From NCBI RefSeq assembly GCF_018397995.1, contig NZ_BBQH01000015.1, forward strand, positions 1 through 59,540: a DNA stretch of 59,540 bases. The letters run 5' to 3'. The DNA is from Rhizomonospora bruguierae. Its GTDB lineage: Bacteria > Actinomycetota > Actinomycetes > Mycobacteriales > Micromonosporaceae. Positions 8,676 through 15,964 of this stretch are shown piece after piece. The notes under the pieces were generated by a model. It saw only the letters and a list, made by a program, of their open reading frames with translations, was not told where the DNA came from and made no database searches. How positions within the stretch are numbered: the first letter of the stretch is position 1; every line of letters starts with the position of its first letter. The translations under genes were made by a program, and so were the position numbers.

Positions 8676-9208
8676 TTGGCCCCTCCCCCGGGGCCGGCGA
8701 CCATACCCCGGCCGCCCATCACGCTCTGGCACGCCTGCCGCGCCTTGTCGAAGTCGGGGTCGTCGGTCAGGCTCTTGTCGATCTTGATGCCCTGGCCCGA
8801 CGGGTCCGGGAAGTCCTCCACGCCGTTCTCCCGCATGCACTTCGCGAACTCGCGGGCCCGCTCCTCCATCTGCGGGTCCGCCGCGGCGCCGTTCGCGGCC
8901 GGCGAGTACTTCCGGCACGCCTCCTGGGCCCTCTTCACGGTCTCCTCCTGGCCCGGGCGGAGCTTCAACTGGACACCCGCACCCTCCTGCGGATCCTCCA
9001 TGTCGATCCCGTTCTCGCGCATGCACTGCGCGAACTTCAGCGCCAGCTCGTGCGGGTCCATGGCGGGTGAGGTACTCGGCTCGGCGCTGCGCTCGCCGCC
9101 GTTGGCCGAGGCCACCTGCGGGTCGCTGCCGCCGTCCTTCGCGCAGCCGGCCAGTGCCAGCGCCGCCGCGAGCGCGACCATGCCGGTGCCGGCATGCCAT
9201 CGCTTCAT
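8672..9208 (-). CDS. Small lipoprotein with duplicated CMRENG domain
   Basis: This 178-aa secreted lipoprotein has signal peptide 1-21 ending in lipobox ALAGC, with lipidated Cys22. The mature part is an internal duplication: FAQCMRENGIDMEDP at about 62 and FAKCMRENGVEDFPDP at about 126, each followed by a second Cys about 30-40 residues on (QEACRKY, RQACQSV). Each unit thus holds one likely disulfide. It is the first gene of the exporter operon, with ribosome site GAGGAG before ATG 9208. Such lipoproteins recur with MacB-like operons in actinomycetes. The role is unknown; ligand sensing or substrate capture is a guess. Confidence 0.85.
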   Translation of the reverse strand: MKRWHAGTGMVALAAALALAGCAKDGGSDPQVASANGGERSAEPSTSPAMDPHELALKFAQCMRENGIDMEDPQEGAGVQLKLRPGQEETVKRAQEACRKYSPAANGAAADPQMEERAREFAKCMRENGVEDFPDPSGQGIKIDKSLTDDPDFDKARQACQSVMGGRGMVAGPGGGAK

Positions 9209-9268
9209 GCGATCTCCTCGGTCGGGCCGGGTTCGCCCCGGCCGTTCGGTGGCGATGCAACGCGACCG

Positions 9269-9318
9269 GGCGTTTCGCCGGCGTTTCCGCCGATCCGCCG
9301 CTAACACGGAGGAAACGC
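9269..9318. promoter_or_regulatory. Candidate OmpR-family response-regulator binding repeats
   Basis: The space between the divergent exporter operon and two-component operon holds direct repeats GGCGTTTCGCC (9269-9279) and GGCGTTTCCGCC (9280-9291), 11 bp apart, plus the same core on the other strand, GGAAACGC (9311-9318). Spacing near one helical turn suits tandem OmpR/PhoB-type binding. The natural candidate binder is the regulator encoded at 9342. Confidence 0.45.
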
Positions 9319-9341
9319 GGCGCCGCGCGATCATTGGCGGC

Positions 9342-9998
9342 ATGCGGGTACTGGTGGTGGAGGACGAGCCGCTGCTGGCCGGCGCGATCGCGGAGTGGCT
9401 GCGGGACGAGTCCCACGGGGTGGACGTGGTCCACGACGGCGCGGCGGCGCAGGAGCGGCTGGCCGTCAACGACTACGACGTGGTGGTCCTGGACCGGGAC
9501 GTCCCGAAGGTGCACGGCGACGACGTCTGCCGCGAACTGGTGGACTCCGGCGCCACGGCGCGGGTGCTGATGCTGACCGCGGCGGCCGGCATCGCCGACC
9601 GGGTGGACGGGCTCAGCATGGGCGCCGACGACTACCTCACCAAGCCGTTCGCCTTCGCCGAGCTGGCCGCCCGGGTGCACTCGCTGGGCCGGCGTTCCCG
9701 CCCGGCGGAGCCGCCGATCCTGCGCCGGGCCGGCATCGCGCTCAGCCCCGCCCGGCACGAGGTCTTCCGGGACGGGCAGTACGTGCCGCTGTCCCGCAAG
9801 GAGTTCGCCGTGCTGGCCGAGTTGCTGCGGGCGGACGGCGCGGTGGTCTCCGCCGAGCGGCTGCTGGAGAAGGCGTGGGACGAGCACGCCGACCCGATGA
9901 CCAGCGCGGTCCGGCTGACCATCCTGAAGCTGCGCCGCAAGTTGGGCGATCCGCCCGTCGTGGAGACCGTCGCGGGAGTGGGGTACCGGATCCAGTGA
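9342..9998 (+). CDS. OmpR/PhoB-family response regulator
   Basis: This 218-aa regulator has a receiver domain (1-115) with acidic pocket EDE at residues 7-9, phospho-acceptor Asp51 (VVVLDRD) and conserved Lys in YLTKPF. A winged-helix Trans_reg_C domain follows (about 125-218; PLSRKEFAVLAELLRADG, VRLTILKLRRKLG, ETVAGVGYRIQ). The kinase gene follows with a GTGA overlap. The divergent exporter operon and the repeats between them suggest it controls that operon and itself. It is the same general layout as actinobacterial CseB/CutR-like systems; no specific symbol is assigned. Confidence 0.93.
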   Translation: MRVLVVEDEPLLAGAIAEWLRDESHGVDVVHDGAAAQERLAVNDYDVVVLDRDVPKVHGDDVCRELVDSGATARVLMLTAAAGIADRVDGLSMGADDYLTKPFAFAELAARVHSLGRRSRPAEPPILRRAGIALSPARHEVFRDGQYVPLSRKEFAVLAELLRADGAVVSAERLLEKAWDEHADPMTSAVRLTILKLRRKLGDPPVVETVAGVGYRIQ

Positions 9999-11236
9999 AC
10001 ACGCGATTTCTGTCCCGGTCGCTGACCCTGCGCGCCCGGCTGACCCTGATCTACGCCGGCATCTTCTTCGCCGCCGGCGTCGTCCTGCTGGCGGTGACCT
10101 ACGCGCTGGTCGACCAGCAGCTCACCGGGATGGGGCCGAAAGTCGTCTCCCGGGCCCAGATCGTGGCCGGGCCCGGCCAACTGCCACCGCCGGTGGCCTT
10201 GGGCCGGGCCGCCGAGATGTACGTGATGACCGGCAACGGCGACGTGCTCTCCGGCGCCGAGGCCCAGCGCTGGCTGCTGGACCAGCAGAACAGCCTGCAC
10301 CAGGCGGCCATGACGTCGCTGCTGACCCAGGGCGGGATCGCCCTGCTGCTGGTCGGCGGCGCCGCCGCCGGCTTCGGCTGGCTGGTCGCCGGGCGGGTGC
10401 TCGCCCGGCTGCACCGGGTCACCGACACCGCTCGGCGCATCGCGGCCGCCCCCGCCGCCGAGCGCGGCCTGCACGAGCGCATCGACCTGCCCGGCCCGCA
10501 CGACGAGGTGAAGGACCTGGCGGACGCGTTCGACACGATGGTGCAGCGGCTGGGTCGGTCCTTCGACGGCCAGCGCCGCTTCGTCGCCAACGCCTCGCAC
10601 GAGCTGCGCACCCCGTTGACGCTCAACCGGTCGCTGGTCGAGGTGGCGATGCACCGCCGCAACGCCTCGCCGGACGTGCTCCAGCTCGGCGACACCCTGC
10701 TGGAGATCAACTCGCGGCACGAGCGCCTGATCAACGGCCTGCTGCTGCTCGCCGGGTCGGAGAACGAGATCACCACCCGCCGTCCGGTGGACCTGGCCGA
10801 CGTGGTCACCCACGTGGTGGCCCTGGCCGCGGCGCAGGCCGAGCCGGCCGGCGTCCTGCTCGGCGCGGAGGCCCGGGAGGCGCCCACGACCGGGGACGCG
10901 CTGCTGCTGGAGCGCCTCGTGTACAACCTGGTGGAGAACGGCATCCGGCACAACGCGGGCGAGGACCGCTGGGTCCGGGTCGCCACCCGCACCCGGCACG
11001 ACGGGCGGGCCGAGGTGACCGTCGCCAACACCGGACCGGAGGTGCCGCCGTACGAGGTGCCGGACCTGTTCGAACCGTTCCGCCGCCTCTCCTCGGACCG
11101 GCTGGCGGGCGGCAAGGGCGCCGGGCTGGGACTGTCCATCGTGCGCTCGGTGGCCCGGGCACACGGCGGGGACGTCACCGCCCACCCGCGACCGGGCGGT
11201 GGCCTGGTGGTCACCGTGACGCTGCCGGCCGCCTGA
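9995..11236 (+). CDS. Sensor histidine kinase
   Basis: This 413-aa transmembrane kinase has TM1 at about 14-36 (LIYAGIFFAAGVVLLAVTYAL), a short sensor loop of about 70 aa, TM2 at about 108-130 (GGIALLLVGGAAAGFGWLVAG), HAMP (about 130-185), HisKA with His202 in [12 protein letters not shown], and HATPase_c with N-box LVYNLVENGIRHN and G-boxes (KGAGLGLSIV). It phosphorylates the response regulator encoded just upstream; the GTG start overlaps that gene's stop. The short outer loop points to sensing at or near the membrane, such as envelope damage or peptides, consistent with the neighbouring exporter. Confidence 0.92.
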   Translation: MNTRFLSRSLTLRARLTLIYAGIFFAAGVVLLAVTYALVDQQLTGMGPKVVSRAQIVAGPGQLPPPVALGRAAEMYVMTGNGDVLSGAEAQRWLLDQQNSLHQAAMTSLLTQGGIALLLVGGAAAGFGWLVAGRVLARLHRVTDTARRIAAAPAAERGLHERIDLPGPHDEVKDLADAFDTMVQRLGRSFDGQRRFVANASHELRTPLTLNRSLVEVAMHRRNASPDVLQLGDTLLEINSRHERLINGLLLLAGSENEITTRRPVDLADVVTHVVALAAAQAEPAGVLLGAEAREAPTTGDALLLERLVYNLVENGIRHNAGEDRWVRVATRTRHDGRAEVTVANTGPEVPPYEVPDLFEPFRRLSSDRLAGGKGAGLGLSIVRSVARAHGGDVTAHPRPGGGLVVTVTLPAA

Positions 11237-11245
11237 CCGCCTCGA

Positions 11246-12001
11246 TCAGTCGGCCGCGCCCTTCGACGTCTTCGGCTTCGGGCCCTGCCCCCGGCCCTGC
11301 CCCTTGGCCGGGGTGTGCGTCGGGTGGGAGGTCTGCCCGGTGCCGCCCGGCTCCGGCTGGACCCCGAGCAGCCGTCCGCAGTAGTCGCTGACCCGCGGCC
11401 GGCCGTTGGCCGCCTGGACCAGGGCCGCGAGTTCCCGCCCCTTCGGGCGCGGCCGGGCGGGGTCCGCGTCGGCGGCGAGCCAGGCGCGGCACGACTCGAC
11501 CAGATTCGTGCTGGGCGGGCCGCTGGGGGTGTGCTGCGGATCGGTCGTCGGCGGGGAAGTGGTGCGGGGCGGCGGCGGTGTGGTGGCAGTGCGCGATGGC
11601 CGCGCCGGGGACTGCGGCCTGGTCTGCGGGGCGGCGGGTGCGCCGAACAGGCCGTGCGCCCGGTCCTGGAGCCTTTCGGGCAGGTGACCGCCGCCCGTCG
11701 CGACGGCGGCGCCGGCGGTGAGCAGCAGGGTGCTCGCCGCGACCAGCTTGACCGCCAGCAACCGGCGGCCGCCCCGGACCGCCGTGGGCACCGCCGGCGC
11801 GTGGTGGGCGGCCGTCGCGGCGCGGAACGCCGCCAGCGCCGCGGCCTCGCCCGACAGTTCGCCCGGCTCGGCGGGGGCCGCGGCCGTCGCGAGCAGCCGC
11901 TGTAACTCGGCGTACTCGGGGCCCGCGGGCTCCCCGCCGAGCAGTCGCTCCGCCGTCCGCGGGTCCATCTCCGCCCGGGTATGGCGCCGGAACATGCCCA
12001 T
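11246..12001 (-). CDS. Membrane partner of ECF sigma factor, Cys-pair C-terminus
   Basis: This 251-aa protein has a cytoplasmic N-terminus (about 80 aa) with an anti-sigma-like helical start (RTAERLLGGEP, ELQRLLATAAA), one membrane segment at about 83-103 (LLAVKLVAASTLLLTAGAAVA), a Pro/Thr-rich wall-spanning linker, and a small C-terminal module with two Cys (LVESCRAWL, VSDYCGRLLG) that may form a disulfide. It lies 3 bp after the sigma gene, with GGAGGGGG as ribosome site inside the sigma stop region. Position and topology make it the probable anti-sigma factor, though it lacks the zinc HxxxCxxC motif. A similar Cys module occurs in the protein at 12903-13316. Confidence 0.78.
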   Translation of the reverse strand: MGMFRRHTRAEMDPRTAERLLGGEPAGPEYAELQRLLATAAAPAEPGELSGEAAALAAFRAATAAHHAPAVPTAVRGGRRLLAVKLVAASTLLLTAGAAVATGGGHLPERLQDRAHGLFGAPAAPQTRPQSPARPSRTATTPPPPRTTSPPTTDPQHTPSGPPSTNLVESCRAWLAADADPARPRPKGRELAALVQAANGRPRVSDYCGRLLGVQPEPGGTGQTSHPTHTPAKGQGRGQGPKPKTSKGAAD

Positions 12002-12004
12002 GCG

Positions 12005-12604
12005 CTACACCCCCTCCCGCCGGCGAGCGTCCTGTCGCTCCCGGATCTCGTCGTGCTCCGCCAGCCGCCGCAGCCCCCGCATCGCCGCCACCCGCACCGC
12101 GCCCGGTCGCTTGCCCAGCACGCGGGCGGTCTCCGCCACGTCCAGCCCGGCCACCACGCGCAGCATGACCGCCTCGGCCTGCTCGCGCGGCAGCGATGCC
12201 AGCAACCGGACCGCCCACCGCATCTCGCCGCGCTCCAGCGCGGTGGTCGCCGCGTCCGGTGCGGGTGGCGGGTCGTCCCGGTACGGCTCGGCGCCGTGCG
12301 CCCGCGGCTCCTCCCGGCGCCGGCCGACGCGGCGCAGTTCGTCGATCGCGCGGTTGCGGCCGACCCGGAACAGGAAGACGCGGAACGCGGTGGCGTCGCC
12401 GGTGAACTCGGGCAGGCTCCGGGTCACCTGCAACCAGGTCTCCGAGGCGACGTCCTCGGCCGCGCCCCCGGCCACCGCCTGGAGGTACCGCAGCAGCGGC
12501 GGGTTGAGTGCGCGCCACAGCAGCGTGAACCCGGCCTCGTTGCCGGCCCGCGCCGCTTCGAAGGCCCGCAGCAGGTCTTCGGCGGGGTGGAGCGAGGCGG
12601 ACAT
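12005..12604 (-). CDS. ECF-family RNA polymerase sigma factor
   Basis: This 199-aa sigma factor has region 2 (LLRAFEAARAGNEAGFTLLWRAL through FLFRVGRNRAIDELRR) and region 4 (LLASLPREQAEAVMLRVVAGLDVAETARVLGKRPGAVRVAAMRGLRRL). ATG 12604 (MSASLHP) has AGGTTGAG just upstream and is preferred to a start 12 codons earlier. It is co-transcribed with the downstream membrane protein. A C-terminal basic/acidic tail is dispensable-looking. Which stress it answers to is not visible. Confidence 0.88.
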   Translation of the reverse strand: MSASLHPAEDLLRAFEAARAGNEAGFTLLWRALNPPLLRYLQAVAGGAAEDVASETWLQVTRSLPEFTGDATAFRVFLFRVGRNRAIDELRRVGRRREEPRAHGAEPYRDDPPPAPDAATTALERGEMRWAVRLLASLPREQAEAVMLRVVAGLDVAETARVLGKRPGAVRVAAMRGLRRLAEHDEIRERQDARRREGV

Positions 12605-12665
12605 CGGCTCAACCTTGCCGATAGGCACCCCGGTTCGCAAGCCTGACGGTGGTACGTGTGGGTGA

Positions 12666-12702
12666 CTCCCCGCAGGCGGGCGGCGGACCTACCTGCGGGG
12701 AG
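12666..12702. terminator. 11-bp perfect hairpin upstream of ECF gene
   Basis: Arms CTCCCCGCAGG (12666-12676) and CCTGCGGGGAG (12692-12702) enclose a 15-nt loop. It sits 62 bp ahead of the sigma start (minus strand), so it is either the terminator of the gene at 12903-13316 or a leader structure in the sigma transcript. Confidence 0.5.
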
Positions 12703-12760
12703 CCGCGGGTGGTAGCCGGACGGGCTCGGTGAGTAGCCCGGACGGCGAGAAAGCCACCCC

Positions 12761-12785
12761 GTGTGCGGGTTGGCCGCCCGCACAC
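12761..12785. terminator. 9-bp perfect hairpin
   Basis: Arms GTGTGCGGG (12761-12769) and CCCGCACAC (12777-12785) enclose the 7-nt loop TTGGCCG. It lies about 120 bp downstream of the minus-strand gene ending at 12903 and likely terminates it. With the hairpin at 12666-12702 it gives two strong stem-loops inside 40 bp of each other. The surrounding 298 bp (12605-12902) hold no gene. Confidence 0.5.
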
Positions 12786-12902
12786 ATACAGATAAGCGAC
12801 GGTGGTCCGGAAAACGTCACACCCCTTGCGATCCGCGCCGGGATGCGGCCGTGCCGGATCCCGGCGGGTCGTCACCGGGGAGGCCGCGACCCGCCCGGAA
12901 GA

Positions 12903-13316
12903 TCAGCGGAACGGGCCGGTCGAGTGCGCGGTCGGCGTGTTGCCCGGCTTCTCCGTGGGTTTGCCGCCCGGGTTCCCGGCCGGCTTCGTCGGGGGCGCCG
13001 GCGGTTTGCCGGTCGGCTTGCCGGGGCCCTTCGTCGGCTGGGCCGCGCAGAACGCTGGCACGTTCGCCGGCCCGCCGGCAGCCTCGATCAGCGCGCCGAA
13101 CGCCGGGTTCTCCAGCGCCTTGCCCGGGTTGTCGACGACGTTGGCGTACGCGTTGCAGAGCCCCCGCATCGAGACCGGCGGCGCGGTCGGGGCGTTGCCC
13201 CTGCCGGTCGGGCGTGCCGAGGGCAAGCCCTGCTGCGGGCCGACGTTCGGGCTCGGCGTGCTGTGCGGTGCCTTGCCCCCGGTGCGCGGCCGTGATCGCC
13301 GCGGCCTCGTCGTCAC
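12903..13316 (-). CDS. Hypothetical Pro-rich protein with Cys-pair motif, probably truncated
   Basis: The reading frame encodes up to 137 aa. The N-terminal part (MTTRPRRSRPRTGG) is Arg-rich and doubtful. A Pro/Ser linker follows, then a module with two Cys (MRGLCNAYANVV, GKALENPAFGALIEAAGG, VPAFCAAQ) and a Gly/Pro/Lys-rich tail. The module matches the C-terminus of the sigma partner at 11246-12001. The expected cytoplasmic and membrane parts are absent, and another frame starting at 13320 (MSDDEAAAITAAHRGQG) might be the original N-terminus, which suggests a frameshifted or 5'-deleted relic. It could also be a small intact gene. Confidence 0.5.
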   Translation of the reverse strand: MTTRPRRSRPRTGGKAPHSTPSPNVGPQQGLPSARPTGRGNAPTAPPVSMRGLCNAYANVVDNPGKALENPAFGALIEAAGGPANVPAFCAAQPTKGPGKPTGKPPAPPTKPAGNPGGKPTEKPGNTPTAHSTGPFR

Positions 13317-13390
13317 TCAATGCGCCGCTCCCTCCGAAGGGGGAGCGCCACCGTTCCCCGATTCGTTACAGCCCGCGATAGCGTCCGGGG

Positions 13391-14503
13391 ATGGAACTGG
13401 CCCAGGTCGAGTTGCGCCGCGTCCACCTGCCGCTGGTGGCGCCGTTCCGGACCTCGTTCGGCACCGAGCGTGACCGGGACATCCTGCTGGTCAAGGTCAC
13501 CACGGACCAAGGCGTCTCGGGCTGGGGCGAGTGCGTCGCGATCGCCGAGCCGCTGTACTCCGCCGAGTACGTCTCGGGGGCGCAGGAGGTGATCCGCGAC
13601 TTCCTGGTACCCCGCCTGTGGGGCGTGCGGGAGTTGACCGCGCCCCGGGTCGCCCCCGCGCTGGCCGGGGTGAAGGGGCACCGGATGGCCAAGGCGGCGC
13701 TCGAGATGGCGGTGCTCGACGCCCAGTTGCGCGCCACCGGCGAGCCGCTCGCCGAGTACCTGGGCGCGGTGCGCGACGCCGTACCGGCGGGTGTCTCGGT
13801 CGGCATCGCCGAGTCCGTACCGGCGCTGCTCGACGCCGTGGCGGGCTACCTGGCCGAGGGGTACCGGCGGATCAAGCTGAAGATCGAGCCGGGCTGGGTG
13901 GTGGCGCCGGTGCGGGCGGTGCGGGAGCGCTTCGGTGACATCCCGCTCCAGGTGGACGCGAATGCCGCGTTCGGCCTGGCCGACGCCGGCCTGCTGCGCC
14001 AGCTCGACGCGTTCGACCTGCTCCTGATCGAGCAGCCGCTGGCCGAGGAGGATCTGCGCGAGCACGCGGCCCTGGCCCGCCTGCTGCGCACCCCGATCTG
14101 CCTGGACGAGTCGATCACCAGCGCCAAGGCGGCCGCGGACGCGATCGCGCTGGGCGCCTGCCGGGTGGTGAACATCAAGCCGGGCCGGGTCGGCGGACTG
14201 CTGGAGGCGCGCCGGGTGCACGACGTGTGCGCGGCCAACGGCGTGCCGGTGTGGTGCGGCGGCATGCTGGAGACCGGCCTCGGCCGCGCCGCCAACCTCG
14301 CCCTGGCCGCCCTGCCGAACTTCGCCCTTCCCGGCGATGTCTCCGCCTCCCGGCGGTACTGGCGCCGCGACATCACCGAGCCGTTCGTGCTGGAGGACGG
14401 GCACATGCGTGTGCCGGGCGGCCCCGGCCTCGGCGTCCGGCTCGATGAGGCGTGGCTGGGCGAGATCACCTCATCGGTGCAGCGCCTCACGCCGCCGGCC
14501 TGA
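13391..14503 (+). CDS. MenC/N-succinylamino acid racemase family enolase-superfamily enzyme
   Basis: This 370-aa protein of the enolase superfamily is closest in pattern to o-succinylbenzoate synthase type 2/N-acylamino-acid racemase. Visible catalytic parts are KLK (Lys162, Lys164), metal ligands Asp189 (LQVDAN), Glu214 (LLIEQPL) and Asp239 (CLDESI), and general base Lys263 (NIKPGRVGG). These residues support proton abstraction alpha to a carboxylate. No other men genes lie nearby, while late futalosine-route genes lie at 49.5-52.5 kb, so racemase activity is more likely than menaquinone synthesis. It is monocistronic and divergent from the gene at 12903-13316. Confidence 0.85.
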   Translation: MELAQVELRRVHLPLVAPFRTSFGTERDRDILLVKVTTDQGVSGWGECVAIAEPLYSAEYVSGAQEVIRDFLVPRLWGVRELTAPRVAPALAGVKGHRMAKAALEMAVLDAQLRATGEPLAEYLGAVRDAVPAGVSVGIAESVPALLDAVAGYLAEGYRRIKLKIEPGWVVAPVRAVRERFGDIPLQVDANAAFGLADAGLLRQLDAFDLLLIEQPLAEEDLREHAALARLLRTPICLDESITSAKAAADAIALGACRVVNIKPGRVGGLLEARRVHDVCAANGVPVWCGGMLETGLGRAANLALAALPNFALPGDVSASRRYWRRDITEPFVLEDGHMRVPGGPGLGVRLDEAWLGEITSSVQRLTPPA

Positions 14504-14618
14504 CCTCCGCACACACCCGCTTAACACCGTCGATCTTCGACCTGCGGTGGCCGTTTCGGACGGAGATGGCGGGCTCTGTTCCCCGCTGCTTCCAGGTTGG
14601 TGCGTGATGAGGGCTGGA

Positions 14619-14647
14619 CTAATTCAGGAAACTTTCCTAATAATTAG
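14619..14647. promoter_or_regulatory. Nested palindrome upstream of chitinase remnant
   Basis: Inner dyad AGGAAA-C-TTTCCT (14626-14638) lies within an outer dyad CTAATT (14619-14624)/AATTAG (14642-14647). It is strikingly A+T-rich for this genome. Such a site is expected to be an operator of a carbohydrate-responsive repressor controlling secreted glycosidases. It resembles GAAAnTTTC-type sites described for Streptomyces sugar repressors; the exact binder is inference. Confidence 0.5.
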
Positions 14648-14676
14648 CACCGTCCTCCACCCTGAACGGCTGGCGC

Positions 14677-15822
14677 GTGGAGTTTGACCTGCCGGCCGGC
14701 AGCGGCGTCGGCTCGTACTGGGACGCGCTGCTGACCACCAACGGCCAGCACTTCACGTTCACCAACCGGGACTACAACGGCTCGATCGCGTCCGGCGCCA
14801 GCGTGAGCTGCGGCTTCATCGGCAGCGGTTCGGGCACCCCGGCGAACTGCAAGCTCAACGGCGGCTCCTGCGCGGGTGGCACCGTGCCGCCACCCACCAC
14901 GCCGCCGACCACCAGCCCGCCGCCGCCCCCGCCGCCGGGTGGCTCCGCGGGCGCCGCACCGTACCTGTACTTCGACTGGGGCAGCCCGCCCGCGCCGGCG
15001 ACCGTGATGAGCGCGACCGGGATCAAGTCGTTCACCCTCGCTTTCGTGCTCTCCAGCGGCGGCTGCGTGCCCGCGTGGGACGGCTCCCGCCCGCTCACCG
15101 GCGGCGTGGACGCGTCCAACATCGCCGCCATCCGCTCCCGCGGCGGGGATGTGATCCCGTCGCTCGGCGGCTGGAGCGGCAACAAGCTCGGCCCGAACTG
15201 CTCCACCCCGCAGGCCCTGGCCAACGCGTACCAGCAGGTCATCAACGCGTACTCGCTGAAGGCGATCGACATCGACATCGAGAACTCGGACGAGTTCGAG
15301 AACGAGGCGGTGCAGGACCGGATCCTGAACGCACTGAAGATCGTCAAGCAGAACAACCCGGGGATCAAGACGATCATCACGTTCGGCACCAGCACCACCG
15401 GGCCGACGTACTACGGCACCCGCCTGATCAACCAGTCCAGGGCGCTCGGCGCGAACATCGACGCCTACACGATCATGCCGTTCGACTTCGGCGTCGGCGC
15501 CAACATGTACCAGAGCACGGTCAACGCGGCCGAGGGGCTGCGGGCCGCGCTGAGCAACGCATTCGGGTGGTCCGCCGACACCGCCTACCGGCACATGGGC
15601 ATCTCCGGCATGAACGGCCTCTCCGACCAGCAGGAGCTCACCTCCACCCAGACCTGGACGCAGATCCGGGACTGGGCGAACTCCAAGCACCTGACCCGGC
15701 TGGCGTTCTGGTCGGTGAACCGGGACCGCGGCTGCGCCGGCGGCGGCGTCACGGCCGCGTGCAGCGGCATCGCGCAGAACGACTGGGACTTCACCCGGAT
15801 CACCGCCGGCTTCACCGGCTGA
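14677..15822 (+). pseudogene. 5'-truncated CBM2-GH18 chitinase
   Basis: The frame encodes the C-terminal half of a CBM2 cellulose/chitin-binding module (WRVEFDLPAGSGV, GQHFTFTNRDYNGS), a Pro/Thr linker (about 70-87), and a complete GH18 catalytic domain (about 93-381) with the acid motif DIDIE (Asp198, Asp200, Glu202). The signal peptide and first half of CBM2 are missing: the frame reads back through TLNGW to a stop at 14641, directly beside the palindrome at 14619-14647. The likely event is a deletion joining promoter to mid-gene. The catalytic domain is otherwise undamaged, so this may be a young lesion or a cytoplasmic leftover. GTG 14677 is only the first available start. Confidence 0.75.
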
Positions 15823-15833
15823 CCGGGCGGTCG

Positions 15834-15868
15834 CGGCGGCCCGCTCCCGTCCCCGGGGCGGGCCGCCG
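15834..15868. terminator. 10-bp hairpin after chitinase
   Basis: Arms CGGCGGCCCG (15834-15843) and CGGGCCGCCG (15859-15868) are perfect complements, with a 15-nt loop, beginning 11 bp after the chitinase stop. It is a good candidate factor-independent terminator. Confidence 0.6.
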
Positions 15869-15964
15869 TCGCACCAAGAAACTGTCGGACTCCGGTCACG
15901 GGTGTATCCGTGGCCGGAGCGTCGGGCTCCGGTCCGCAAGGCCCGAACGTGGCAGGAGGAGATC

